Below, piece by piece: positions 50,416-59,427 of a stretch of DNA of 64,000 nt; within the stretch, counting starts at the first letter, position 1; every line of letters begins with the position of its first letter. The translations under genes were made by a program, and so were the position numbers. A model generated the notes under the pieces. That model ran no database searches. It was not told where the DNA came from and saw only the letters and a program-made list of their open reading frames with translations. The DNA is from Frankia sp. AgB1.9 (GTDB taxonomy: Bacteria; Actinomycetota; Actinomycetes; Frankiales; Frankiaceae): the NCBI RefSeq assembly GCF_016786355.1, contig NZ_JADWYX010000018.1, positions 26,936-90,935 on the forward strand. The letters run 5' to 3'.

Positions 50416-52464
50416 ATGCTGCAGTACATAGTGGCCGGTTTAGCCCTCGGGTCCATCTATGCGATCGCGTCGTCGGCCCTGGTCGTCACGTTCGTCTCGG
50501 CGGGGGTTTTCAACTTCGCCTTCGGGTCGATTGCCTTCTTCGTCGCCCGTTTCTACTACTGGCTGAACTCCGAGCACCACATGGGCACCTGGACAGCCGG
50601 CGTGCTGTCCATCCTCGTCCTCGCGCCGGCGCTCGGGGCTTTCCTCTACGGCGCGCTGTTCCGGCATCTGCGGGGCAAGACGACGCTGGTCAAGCTGGTC
50701 GCGACGATCGGCCTCTCCGTCGCCCTGCCGCCGATCGCGAACCTCATCTTCGGCAGCCAGGCCATCACCGCCGCTCCCGGCCTCGCGGCGCTGACTGACA
50801 AGCCTTACCACGTCCTCGGGACCGCGGTCACCACCGACCAGGTGATCACCTACGGGTTCCTGATCTTCGTGGTGCTCGCCGGAACCGTGGTCCTGCGGTT
50901 CACCGACGTCGGCCTGCGGGTCCGCGCGATGGTCGACTCGGAGGCCATGGCCTCCCTGTCCGGCACCAACCCGGGCCGGGTCTCGCTCGGGGTGTGGACC
51001 GTCAGCACCGCGCTGGCCGGCCTCGCGGGCATCCTCGTCGCCCCGACCAACGGGCTCTCGCCGGGTGGCATGACGGCCCTGCTGTCCGCCGCCATCGCCG
51101 CGATGGTCGCCGCCCGGCTGCGTTCGCTGCCCGGAGCGGTTCTCGCGTCGCTGGTCATGGGCGTCGTCACCGACGTCATCCAGAAGTACCTGCCGACGAA
51201 CAGCACGCTGTCCGCCGCGATCGTGCCGAGCATCCCGTTCGCGTTCCTGACCGTGTTCCTCCTGTTCTACGTGCTGCGCAAGGGCACGATCGACGAGGAG
51301 GCCGCCGGTGGTGGCCCGCTCGACGCGGCCATCAAGCCTGCGCACGAGGACGTCGGCGACATCATCACGGGCAACGAACGTGCCTGGGAGCGGTACTTCG
51401 GGGTGATCCCGTTCATCGTCGTGGCCGCCCTACCGTTGATCTTCAGCAATTCGCCCTACTGGCTCGGCCTGACCGCGAGCGGCCTGACCTTCGCGATCAC
51501 CTTCCTGACGTTCACGGTCTCCACCGGTGAAGGCGGGATGCTCTGGCTCTCGCAGATCATCTTCGCCGGCGCGGGTGCGCTGGGAGCCGGTCAGTTCGTC
51601 GACATGTGGCACGTGCCGGTACTGCTCGCGATCTTCATGGCGGCGATCGTCGCGGCCGTCGTCGGCGCGATCATCGGCCTGCTCACGATCCGCCTGGGCG
51701 ACCTCTACGTCGGTCTCACCACGCTGACGTTCGGCCTGCTGATCGAGACACTGGTGTTCACTCGCGACCGGTTCGCCCACGGCGGCCTCGGCGTCACGCT
51801 CAACAGGCCGAGCTGGGCCGTCGACGACCTGCCGTTCGCCTACCTGTCCCTCGGCGTCTTCGTCATCCTGGCGCTGCTGATCCTCAACCTGCGTCGCTCG
51901 ACCAGCGGCCTCGCGCTGCGGGGCGTGCGGGACAGCACTCCTGCGGCACGGACGCTCGGCCTGAGCGTCGTGCAGGTGAAGGTCGTCATCGGCGCGATCG
52001 GCGCGTTCGTCGCGGCGATCGGTGGCGGCATGCTGGGGCTGTACAACATGTCGGCGCAGCCGGCGTCCTACGCGACGTTCGGCGGCCTCGTCTGGCTCGC
52101 CGTCGTGGTGACGATGGGGGTCCGCTCCATCACGGCCGCCGCCGTCGCCGGTGTCCTGCTGACCCTGTCCGGTGGGGCCGTCACCAACTGGCTGCCGGCC
52201 CGCTTCGGCGAGATCCCGGCGATCCTGTTCGGACTCGGCGCGATCGGTGTCGCCAGCAACCCAGAGGGCGTCGTCCTGCAACAGGGTCGGATGATCCGTC
52301 GCCAGGTCGCGAAGCTGGTCAACCGGTTCGCACCCCTCCCTCCGGTGCCGGCGGTGGCCGGGGCCGGTAGGTCCGGCATTCCCCCCACCGGTGGCCCGGG
52401 CGGCCAGCCAGTCGCCCACGCCGGCTCCAACGCAACCAGCGCGACCGCGAAGGTGGAGTCATGA
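50416..52464 (+). CDS. LivH-LivM fused branched-chain-type ABC permease
   Basis: Membrane component of a LIV-family importer, 682 residues, with both permeases in one chain. LivH part (about 1-290): LQYIVAGLALGSIYAIASSALVV, GVFNFAFGSIAFF, and GLRVRAMVDSEAMASLSGTNP. LivM part (about 330-650): SNSPYWLGLTASGLTFAITFLT, EGGMLWLSQIIFAGAGALGAGQ, GLALRGVRDSTPAARTLGL. The charged linker and last 50 residues are polar. The ATG has GGAGG. It overlaps the ATPase gene by ATGA. Amid acid-catabolism genes the cargo may be an aromatic or branched acid rather than an amino acid. No binding protein is in the window. Confidence 0.94.
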   Translation: MLQYIVAGLALGSIYAIASSALVVTFVSAGVFNFAFGSIAFFVARFYYWLNSEHHMGTWTAGVLSILVLAPALGAFLYGALFRHLRGKTTLVKLVATIGLSVALPPIANLIFGSQAITAAPGLAALTDKPYHVLGTAVTTDQVITYGFLIFVVLAGTVVLRFTDVGLRVRAMVDSEAMASLSGTNPGRVSLGVWTVSTALAGLAGILVAPTNGLSPGGMTALLSAAIAAMVAARLRSLPGAVLASLVMGVVTDVIQKYLPTNSTLSAAIVPSIPFAFLTVFLLFYVLRKGTIDEEAAGGGPLDAAIKPAHEDVGDIITGNERAWERYFGVIPFIVVAALPLIFSNSPYWLGLTASGLTFAITFLTFTVSTGEGGMLWLSQIIFAGAGALGAGQFVDMWHVPVLLAIFMAAIVAAVVGAIIGLLTIRLGDLYVGLTTLTFGLLIETLVFTRDRFAHGGLGVTLNRPSWAVDDLPFAYLSLGVFVILALLILNLRRSTSGLALRGVRDSTPAARTLGLSVVQVKVVIGAIGAFVAAIGGGMLGLYNMSAQPASYATFGGLVWLAVVVTMGVRSITAAAVAGVLLTLSGGAVTNWLPARFGEIPAILFGLGAIGVASNPEGVVLQQGRMIRRQVAKLVNRFAPLPPVPAVAGAGRSGIPPTGGPGGQPVAHAGSNATSATAKVES

Positions 52465-54107
52465 CGGGAGGTCTCGTGGAGACGACGGGCACCTTAAACG
52501 GTGCCGTCCGGGGCCGGCCGCGGCTGGAATGCGTCGATGTGACGGTGCGCTTCGGCGGTCTCGTCGCGGTCGACAAGGCGAACCTGGCGGTCCCGGCGGG
52601 CACCATCGTCGGTCTGGTCGGGCCGAACGGCGCCGGTAAGAGCACCCTGTTCGGTGTGCTGTCCGGGCTGATCCGCCCCGCGAACGGCAAGGTGCTGCTC
52701 GAAGGCCAGGACATCACCGGCACGAGCGCCCAGTCCAGGGCCGCGAGCGGCATCGCCCGTACCTTCCAGCACACCGAGCTGTTCGACAGCCTGAGCGTCC
52801 GCGACCACCTCGTGCTCGCCTACCGGGCCAAACACGAGAAGTCGCGGGTCTGGACGGACCTGTTCACCATCGGCAGCCTCCGCCCCGCCAGCAAGACGGA
52901 GCGCGAGACGGTCGACGAGCTCATCGAGCAGCTCGGCCTCGTCCCGGTCCGCAACCGCCCCGCGCTCGGCCTGCCGCTCGGCACCGCCCGTATGCTGGAG
53001 CTGGGCCGGGCGCTCGCGACGAGCCCGCGCGTGCTGCTGCTGGACGAGCCGTCCTCGGGGCTGGACCCGAACGAGACCTCGCAGATGGAGGAGGTCCTGC
53101 GCCGGGTCGTCGACGAGCGCGGCATCTCGGCGCTGCTGGTCGAGCACGACGTCGAGCTGGTCATGCGGCTGTCCAGTGCCGTCTACGTGCTCGAGTTCGG
53201 CAAGATGATCGCCAGTGGCCCGCCCGAGCAGGTCCGCAACGACCCAGCGGTCCGCGCGGCCTACCTCGGCGAGGAGGTCGACTCCGAGGCGACGGCGTCC
53301 GCGAACGCGGAGGCCGACGAGTTCGGCGGTCTGCCGAACCCCAAGATCTCGGCCCAGCCCCGGCACCAGGTCGACACCACCGGCGGGCCGCTGCTGACGG
53401 TCGAGAACCTGTCGCTGCACTACGGCGACGCCCTCGCCCTCAACGGGATCTCCTTCACGCTGGCGGCCGGCAAGGCGCTGGCGGTGCTCGGGGCCAACGG
53501 CGCGGGCAAGAGCAGCCTCGCCCGCGCGGTCTCCGGCCTGGTGCCGACCAGCGGCGGCAAGATCCTCATCGGCGGCGAGGACGTCAGCGGCTGGCCGGCG
53601 CACCGGGTGCGCAGGTCGGCGCTCGTCCACCTGCCTGAGGGCCGTGGTGTCTTCCGTGGCCTGACGGTGATCGACAACCTGAAGATGGCCGCGGCCGTCG
53701 TGCCCGGCCGCAAGGCCCGCAAGCAGGCCGTCGAGCTGGCGCTGGAGATCTTCCCGGTCTTCGCGAACCGGCGCAGGCAGTCCGCCGGCCTGCTCTCCGG
53801 CGGTGAGCAGCAGATGCTGTCGCTGGCGCGGGCCCTGGCCACCGCGCCGAAGCTCGTCATCGCCGACGAGATGTCGCTGGGCCTGGCCCCGAAGATGGTC
53901 GACCTCGTCTTCGACGGCCTCGACCGGGCGCGGCAGGCCGGCGTCACCGTGATCATGATCGAGCAGTACGTGCACCGCGCGCTGGCCTTCGCGGACGAGG
54001 CCCTGGTCATGCACCGGGGCGAGATCGCCTGGGCGGGCCCGACGAGCGCGGCGCACGGAGAGGTTCTGCGGCACTACCTCGGTGACGCGACCACGGCCGA
54101 GGCCTAG
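52461..54107 (+). CDS. LivG-LivF fused ABC ATPase
   Basis: Two ATPase domains of a LIV importer in one protein, 548 residues. The LivG part has Walker A GPNGAGKST (54-62) and Walker B VLLLDEPSSGLD (about 191-202), but its signature reads LGLPLGTARMLELGRAL instead of LS-x-G-Q. The LivF part has GANGAGKSS (about 344-352), a normal LLSGGEQQMLSLARAL and LVIADEMSLGL. The first signature is degenerate, so one composite ATP site may be impaired or asymmetric. ATGA overlap with the permease. The two proteins would assemble as one of each. Confidence 0.94.
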   Translation: MTGGLVETTGTLNGAVRGRPRLECVDVTVRFGGLVAVDKANLAVPAGTIVGLVGPNGAGKSTLFGVLSGLIRPANGKVLLEGQDITGTSAQSRAASGIARTFQHTELFDSLSVRDHLVLAYRAKHEKSRVWTDLFTIGSLRPASKTERETVDELIEQLGLVPVRNRPALGLPLGTARMLELGRALATSPRVLLLDEPSSGLDPNETSQMEEVLRRVVDERGISALLVEHDVELVMRLSSAVYVLEFGKMIASGPPEQVRNDPAVRAAYLGEEVDSEATASANAEADEFGGLPNPKISAQPRHQVDTTGGPLLTVENLSLHYGDALALNGISFTLAAGKALAVLGANGAGKSSLARAVSGLVPTSGGKILIGGEDVSGWPAHRVRRSALVHLPEGRGVFRGLTVIDNLKMAAAVVPGRKARKQAVELALEIFPVFANRRRQSAGLLSGGEQQMLSLARALATAPKLVIADEMSLGLAPKMVDLVFDGLDRARQAGVTVIMIEQYVHRALAFADEALVMHRGEIAWAGPTSAAHGEVLRHYLGDATTAEA

Positions 54108-54429
54108 TTCTCGCCGTGCTTTCCGGCCCGTCGGCTTGTTCGCCGGCGGGCCGGATCTCGTCTGTCCTGATCCGGCACCCCGTTGGCGGCATCGTGCCCG
54201 CTGGTCGGGCAGCTCAGCGCTGGCTCCTGCCGTCCAGCAGAGGCATGCTGTTCCGTGGGGGAACTGTCCGCTTCGGGCAGCCGTGGCTTCGGCCAGGCAA
54301 AGAGTTTCCAGTCAGGCCAGCGTTTCAAGTAGGCAGAGTGTTTCCAAGTAGGCGCGGTGCCCCGTAGCTGGGCAGAGCGCCTTTTCCGGTCGACGGCACC
54401 GGGGCCACGACCAGTACCAGGAGGACAGG
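54108..54429. other. Intergenic region with 18-bp imperfect repeats
   Basis: No gene is supported. Three imperfect units of about 18-19 bases (GTTTCCAGTCAGGC, GTTTCAAGTAGGC, GTTTCCAAGTAGGC) lie at 54303-54357, about 75 bases before the SDR start. They could be binding sites or a minisatellite. Confidence 0.6.
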
Positions 54430-55293
54430 ATGGGCAAGCTCGACGGCAAGGTCGCCTTCATCACCGGAGCGGGCCGGGGGCAGGGTCGCAGCCACGCCAT
54501 CAAGCTCGCCAGCGAGGGTGCCGACATCATCGCGGTGGACATCTGTGAGGACATCCCGAGCGTCAACTACGAGATGGCGAGCGCGGACGACCTGGCGCAG
54601 ACCGTCAAGGAGGTCGAGGCGCTCGGCCGCGGCATCGTCGCCGTCAAGGCGGACGTACGGATCAAGGAGCAGCTGAAGACCGCGCTGGACCAGGGCCTCG
54701 CCCGGTTCGGCCGGGTCGACATCGTCCTGGCGAACGCCGGCATCCTGCCGATGAAGGACAACACCCTCATCGAGGGCTTCATCGACGGCATGGACGTCGA
54801 CTTCGTCGGCGCGCACAACACCGTCGCCGTCGTCGCGCCGCACCTGCAGGCCGGCGCCTCGATCATCATCACCGGCTCCACCGCGGGCCTGATGAAGAAC
54901 ACCACCGAGGCCATGGGCAAGACCGGTGGCGTCGCCTACTCGTTCGCGAAGCGGCTCGTCTTCCAGTACATCGAGACGCTGGCGCTGCAGCTCGCGCCGC
55001 ACTCGATCCGGTTGAACGCGATCCACCCGACCAACGTCAACACCCGGCTGCTGCAGAACGACGACATCTACAGCGCCTTCCGGCCGGACCTCGTCGCCGA
55101 GGGCAAGACGCCGACCCGTGAGGACGCGGAGGTCGCGTTCCCGTTCATGCAGCCGATGCCGATCTCGTTCATCGAGCCGGGCGACGTGTCCGCGCTGGTC
55201 CTGTTCCTGGCCAGCGAGGACTCCCGATACATCACCGGCCTGAACATCCGGCTCGACGCCGGTTCGATGCTCAAGGGCGAGCGCGCCATCTGA
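54430..55293 (+). CDS. Mycofactocin-type SDR oxidoreductase
   Basis: Short-chain dehydrogenase of 287 residues with the long insert typical of mycofactocin-coupled SDRs: after VDICEDIPSVNYEMASADDL it continues to ALGRGIVAVKADVR. TGAGRGQG (12-19) holds NAD, NAG is at 102-104, and the catalytic set is Ser 150, Tyr 170, Lys 174. Such enzymes keep NADH bound and pass electrons to mycofactocin. The ATG has AGGAGGAC upstream. It is followed by a strong hairpin. It probably oxidises an alcohol intermediate of the island. Confidence 0.92.
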   Translation: MGKLDGKVAFITGAGRGQGRSHAIKLASEGADIIAVDICEDIPSVNYEMASADDLAQTVKEVEALGRGIVAVKADVRIKEQLKTALDQGLARFGRVDIVLANAGILPMKDNTLIEGFIDGMDVDFVGAHNTVAVVAPHLQAGASIIITGSTAGLMKNTTEAMGKTGGVAYSFAKRLVFQYIETLALQLAPHSIRLNAIHPTNVNTRLLQNDDIYSAFRPDLVAEGKTPTREDAEVAFPFMQPMPISFIEPGDVSALVLFLASEDSRYITGLNIRLDAGSMLKGERAI

Positions 55294-55323
55294 GCCGGGC
55301 GCGCACGCGCCAGGTTCGTCATC

Positions 55324-55356
55324 CGGCCGGTCACCAGCGCTGCTGGTGACCGGCCG
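55324..55356 (+). terminator. Strong hairpin after the mycofactocin-type SDR
   Basis: CGGCCGGTCACCAGC pairs perfectly with GCTGGTGACCGGCCG around a three-base loop, 30 bases after the stop. No T run follows, as is usual for high-GC actinomycete terminators. Confidence 0.7.
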
Positions 55357-55512
55357 CTGGCGTTTGCCGGGTGGCGTCGCGCCGCCGGTCGCGGTGGGCT
55401 CGGGTGCGCGATCCGGGCCGGCGTGGCGTTCGACCCCCGGGATGAGACTCGGAGGATTACTGGATATATTATGCGATCTGTCCTCCTTCCCGTCTCCGCA
55501 GGGAGCATGCCC

Positions 55513-56346
55513 ATGGGCGTCGCCATTGATCTGAAGGGGCGGCGGGTCCTCATCGTCGGCGCGTCGTCCGGCGTCGGCCGGTCGACCGCGCTCGCCATCG
55601 CCGCCCACGGCGGCCAGATCGCCGTCGTCGGCCGGCGCGCCGCCCAGCTGGACGAGGTCGTCGCGGCCGCGGGCGGCGGCGTGGCGATCCAGGCGGACCT
55701 GACGGATGCCGACGCCTGCGCCCGGGTGGTCGAGACCGCCACGACCGCTCTCGGCGGCCTCGACGCGGTGCTGCTGCCGGTCGGCGTCTCCCCGTTGCAG
55801 GTGATGACCGGCCTGACCGCCGAGACGTGGTTCCAGGCGTTCGCCACGAACGTCGTCGGGCCAGCCCTGGTCACCGCCGCCGCGGTGAAGGCACGCGTCG
55901 AGCCGGGCCTGTTCCTGTTCGTCTCCTCGGCGAACGTCGCCCAGCCACTGCACGGCCTCGGTGCGTACGGGGCCACCAAGGCCGCGCTGGAGCACACGAT
56001 CCGCACCTGGCGGATGGAACATCCCGAGCACCGGTTCCTCAAGCTGACCATCGGCGCGACGATGCCGACCGAGATCCACCGTGACTTCAGCGACGACATC
56101 CTCGGCGAGCTGCTGCCCCGATGGGCCGGCACCGGCATCGTCACGGCCGACTTCATGGAGGTCGACGACGTGGGCGCCGCCGTCGCCGAGCTGGTCGCGG
56201 TCGCCCTCGACCACCCGAAGATCGCCGTCGACGACGTCGTCTTCAACCCCGCCGCCGCGCCGCTCGACGCGGCTGCGCTCAACCGGCTGGCCGAGCTGGC
56301 CGCCGCCGGCGAGCACCTCGACGCCGACGGCCAGCCGAGGGTCTGA
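55513..56346 (+). CDS. Short-chain dehydrogenase/reductase
   Basis: SDR of 277 residues. GASSGVG (16-22) binds NAD(P); Ser 139, Tyr 152 and Lys 156 form the catalytic set. The usual N-A-G motif is replaced by LPVGVS near 89-93, which weakens the classical proton relay. The second of two close ATGs is chosen because GGGAG lies seven bases upstream. It precedes the hydratase gene by two bases and is clearly co-transcribed. Possibly a 3-hydroxyacyl dehydrogenase-like step. Confidence 0.87.
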   Translation: MGVAIDLKGRRVLIVGASSGVGRSTALAIAAHGGQIAVVGRRAAQLDEVVAAAGGGVAIQADLTDADACARVVETATTALGGLDAVLLPVGVSPLQVMTGLTAETWFQAFATNVVGPALVTAAAVKARVEPGLFLFVSSANVAQPLHGLGAYGATKAALEHTIRTWRMEHPEHRFLKLTIGATMPTEIHRDFSDDILGELLPRWAGTGIVTADFMEVDDVGAAVAELVAVALDHPKIAVDDVVFNPAAAPLDAAALNRLAELAAAGEHLDADGQPRV

Positions 56347-56348
56347 CC

Positions 56349-57164
56349 ATGACGTCCGAGAACGGGGAAGCGCCGAAGCCGGAGCAGCCGGGCCGGCCCC
56401 TGGTCGCGACCGAGTCGCGCGACGGGTACGCCGTTCTGACGCTCGATGACCCCGCGCACCGCAACGCGCTGTCCCTGGAGCTGTCCAACGCGCTCGCCGC
56501 CGCGGTCGCGGCCGCGCTGGCCGACGGCGCCAGGGCGATCGTGCTGACCGCGTGCCCACCGGTGTTCTCCTCGGGCGGCAACCTGGACGACCTGATCACC
56601 CCGAAGGCGCCGCTGCGCGAGGTCTACGCCGGCATGCTGGCGGTGGCGGGAGCCCCGGTGCCGACGATCGCCGCCGTCGACGGCCCGGCGATCGGAGCGG
56701 GCGTCAACCTGCCGTTGGCCTGCGACATCGTGCTGGCCTCGCCGCGGGCCGCCTTCGACCCACGCTTCCTCGACGTCGGCATCCACCCCGGTGGCGGCCA
56801 CCTGTGGCGGCTGGCGCACCGCGTCGGGCCGCAGGGCGCCGCCGCGCTCGTGCTCTGCGGTGACCGGCTGACCGGCGCGGAGGCCGCCGCCACCGGACTC
56901 GCCTGGCGTTGTGTGCCGAGCGACGAGCTGCTCGCGCGGGCCTGTGCCCTGGCCGCCCGTGCCGCGGGCCGGCCGGCCGAACTCGTCGCGCGCACGAAGG
57001 AGACGCTGCGGGCGAGCCTCGCCGTCACCTCCGCCCAAGCGGCCGTCGAGCTTGAGCTCGAAGCGCAGGAGTGGTCGGTCGGCCGACCCGGCTTCGCCGA
57101 CCATGTACGGGCCCTGCGCGACCAGCTGCGGGCGGCCCGCGAGGCCAAGGCCGCCAGGGGCTGA
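56349..57164 (+). CDS. Enoyl-CoA hydratase family protein
   Basis: Crotonase-fold protein of 271 residues. Oxyanion-hole elements VFSSGGNLDDL and GPAIGAGVNLPLACDIV are present. At the first hydratase Glu it reads FLDVGIHPGGG, Asp for Glu, and no Glu is seen at the second position. Hydratase activity is therefore uncertain. It starts two bases after the SDR stop and is convergent with the acyl-CoA dehydrogenase gene. Confidence 0.87.
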   Translation: MTSENGEAPKPEQPGRPLVATESRDGYAVLTLDDPAHRNALSLELSNALAAAVAAALADGARAIVLTACPPVFSSGGNLDDLITPKAPLREVYAGMLAVAGAPVPTIAAVDGPAIGAGVNLPLACDIVLASPRAAFDPRFLDVGIHPGGGHLWRLAHRVGPQGAAALVLCGDRLTGAEAAATGLAWRCVPSDELLARACALAARAAGRPAELVARTKETLRASLAVTSAQAAVELELEAQEWSVGRPGFADHVRALRDQLRAAREAKAARG

Positions 57165-57210
57165 GACCGGCGTTGGCGGGGCGCCGGCCAACCGGTGCCC
57201 CGCGAGCCGT

Positions 57211-58317
57211 CTAGAGCTGGCTGGCCAGCAGTTCCCGGTGGTGGACCGGGTCGCCGAACAGGACGCGGGAGCTCTTCGCGCGCTTGAGGTACAGGTGCGC
57301 CGGGTGCTCCCAGGTGAAGCCGATCCCGCCGTGGACCTGGATGTTCTCGGCGGCGGCGTGCACGTACGCGTCCGAGCAGAAGGCCTTCGCCAGACTGGTG
57401 ACCAGCGCGAACTCGGGGTCGTCCGGCCGCTGGGCCGCCGCCGTCGCCGCGTAGGAGGCCGAGCGCGCCGACTCGACCTCGACCAGCACGTCTGCGAGCT
57501 TGTGCTTGACGGCCTGGAACGAGCCGATCGGCCGGCCGAACTGGACCCGCGTCTTGGCATAGTCGACCGCCATGTCGAGCACCCTGGCGGCACCGCCGAC
57601 CTGCTCCGCGGCCAGCGCCACGATCGCCAGCCGGATCGCGCGCTCGATCGCGGGCCAGGCCTCGCCCTCGGCGCCGATGAGGCGCGCGGGCACGCCGGCC
57701 AGGTCGAGCCGGGCCTGCCGGCGGGTCTGGTCCAGGGTGGCCAGGCGGGTGCGGGTCAGCCCGTCGGCCTCGCCGTCGACGGCGAACAGGCCGATCCCGG
57801 CACCGGTCCGCGCCGCGACGAGGACCAGCTCGGCGGTCGCGCCGTCGAGCACGAACGTCTTGGTGCCCGAGACGCGCCAGCCGCCGGCCGCGTGCTCGGC
57901 GGTCGCCTGGATGGAGCCCGCCTCCCAGCGCCCGTCGGCCTCGGCCACCGCGAGCGTCGCTACCGTGCCGGCGGCGAGGCCGGGCAGCAGGTCGCTGGCC
58001 GCCGCGTCGTCGCCGGCGGCCAGCAGGGCCTGCGCGGCGGTGACGGTGGCCAGGTACGGCGCGCACAGCAGCGCCGCGCCGGTCTCCTCGGCGACGACGC
58101 CGATCTCGGCGAACCCGTAGCCGACGCCGCCGAGCTCCTCCGGGATGCCCAGACCCAGGATCCCCAGGTCGTCGGCCAGCGCCCGCCACACCGCCGGGTC
58201 CCACCCGGTCGCCGTCGTCATGCTCGCCCGCACGGCGTCCTCACCGGACACGTCGGCCAGAAACTCCCGGACGACCGCGCGCAGCTGCTCGCGTTCCTCA
58301 CTGAACGACACACTCAT
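57211..58317 (-). CDS. Acyl-CoA dehydrogenase family protein
   Basis: FAD-dependent acyl-CoA dehydrogenase of 368 residues. FSEEREQLRAVVREFL opens the N-terminal helical domain, LGIPEELGGVGYGFAEIGVVAEE and WRVSGTKTFVLDGATAE mark the middle, and FGRPIGSFQAVKHKLAD and QVHGGIGFTWEHPAHLYLKRAKSS the C-terminal domain. The end stops shortly after VLFGDP, and the usual catalytic Glu is not evident, as in one subunit of heterotetrameric FadE pairs. The ATG has GGGAGG upstream. No partner FadE is adjacent. Confidence 0.9.
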   Translation of the reverse strand: MSVSFSEEREQLRAVVREFLADVSGEDAVRASMTTATGWDPAVWRALADDLGILGLGIPEELGGVGYGFAEIGVVAEETGAALLCAPYLATVTAAQALLAAGDDAAASDLLPGLAAGTVATLAVAEADGRWEAGSIQATAEHAAGGWRVSGTKTFVLDGATAELVLVAARTGAGIGLFAVDGEADGLTRTRLATLDQTRRQARLDLAGVPARLIGAEGEAWPAIERAIRLAIVALAAEQVGGAARVLDMAVDYAKTRVQFGRPIGSFQAVKHKLADVLVEVESARSASYAATAAAQRPDDPEFALVTSLAKAFCSDAYVHAAAENIQVHGGIGFTWEHPAHLYLKRAKSSRVLFGDPVHHRELLASQL

Positions 58318-58340
58318 CCGGGCCTCCCAGCTCCGCGAAC

Positions 58341-58400
58341 CTGGCGACGACGTTTCTGGCGACGACGTTGTTGGCGACAATGTTCTTGGCGACGACCCGC
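58341..58400. repeat. 15-bp tandem repeat upstream of acyl-CoA dehydrogenase
   Basis: Four units of CTGGCGACGACGTTT-like sequence start at 58341, 58356, 58371 and 58386, filling the space between the dehydrogenase start and the next stop. Confidence 0.88.
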
Positions 58401-58407
58401 CAAGGGG

Positions 58408-59157
58408 CTAGAGGTCCGCCCAGCCCTCGTGCCGGTCGGCCCGGCTGGGCTGGCGGCCGAGACGCAGCGGCGCGAGCGGCGCGTCCCGCATCAGGAACCG
58501 GCCGTTGGACTCGCTCACCTCGAACAGCCGCTTGCGCCAGCGCTCGACGCTGCCGCCGAACGTGGCCGCCTTCTCCAGCTCGGCCCACGCCTGCATACTC
58601 TCGATCGCCCACAGCAGGATGCACTCGGAGTCGTCCGCGAGCGCGGTCCGGAAGGCGCCGATGAGCTTCCAGCCGAACGGCTCGAACACCGGTACCGCCT
58701 CGGCGGCGACGATCTCCAGGAAGTCCCGGGCAGTGCCGCGCGGGACCCTGACCATCTCGTGCGCGTACACGTCGCCGCGGACGCCGTCGGCGCACAGCTG
58801 GGAGATCGTCGGCGACCACGGCGTCGGCACGATGACCCGGTCGAGGCCGCCGCTGCGGTAGGTCGCGGCCTCCTCCCACCACTTGGCGAGCTTCGGGTCC
58901 TGGAAGGTGGCCGACTTCGTCTCGTGGTCCAGGCCCGCGGCCAGGCCGTCGAAGCCGTCCTCCTCCCACATGTTGACGACCTGCGGCCAGCGGCCCGTGG
59001 TCCCGATGACGCCCCAGACGCCGTAGCAGAGCTGGTCGCGCTCCTCCTGGGCGATCGGGCTCCAGTTCGCCGTCATGTGGTGGACGTAGTTCGCCCGGTT
59101 CGACCCGCGGATGTCGATGAACTCGTGGGTGTAGACCTTCGTGTTCTCGCTGCTCAT
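58408..59157 (-). CDS. NIPSNAP-like protein
   Basis: Protein of 249 residues resembling NIPSNAP/ferredoxin-like double-domain proteins. It starts with THEFIDIRGSNRANYVHHMTANWSPIAQE, contains CYGVWGVIGTTGRWPQVVNMWEEDGFDGL, and repeats a similar fold in YAHEMVRVPRGTARDFLEIV with ILLWAIESMQAWAELE. These resemble dimeric alpha-beta barrels. Many such genes sit in actinomycete catabolic clusters with amidohydrolases, with unproven roles. The ATG has AGAAGGG upstream. It is divergent from the ThDP-like gene. Confidence 0.75.
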   Translation of the reverse strand: MSSENTKVYTHEFIDIRGSNRANYVHHMTANWSPIAQEERDQLCYGVWGVIGTTGRWPQVVNMWEEDGFDGLAAGLDHETKSATFQDPKLAKWWEEAATYRSGGLDRVIVPTPWSPTISQLCADGVRGDVYAHEMVRVPRGTARDFLEIVAAEAVPVFEPFGWKLIGAFRTALADDSECILLWAIESMQAWAELEKAATFGGSVERWRKRLFEVSESNGRFLMRDAPLAPLRLGRQPSRADRHEGWADL

Positions 59158-59383
59158 CTGGTCGGCCCTTCTGCGCGCCGCGCCGCCGGCCGCGTGGCGA
59201 GAAGATCGGTTGCGCGGGTCGGTGCTGGTGAGTCATGGTGTGCCGGCGAGCGGAGACGCGTCGCCCCAGCCGTCTTCTCCACCGCGGGGCTGGCGGTGGA
59301 GAAGACGGTGGCCGGGGTTCGGCGCTCGGTCGCGTCCCGGGCTGCTCAGTTGGCCAGGGACGGCGAGCCGCTCATGTGTAGAT

Positions 59384-59400
59384 TGTATATAACATACCTT
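59384..59400. promoter_or_regulatory. TGTATAT-N4-TACCTT motif upstream of ThDP-like gene
   Basis: TGTATAT-AACA-TACCTT, 27 bases before the ThDP-like start, in the most A+T-rich patch of the region. It matches the motif at 44372-44388. Confidence 0.4.
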
Positions 59401-59427
59401 CCAGGTCTGGGAGGGACGAGAAGACGC

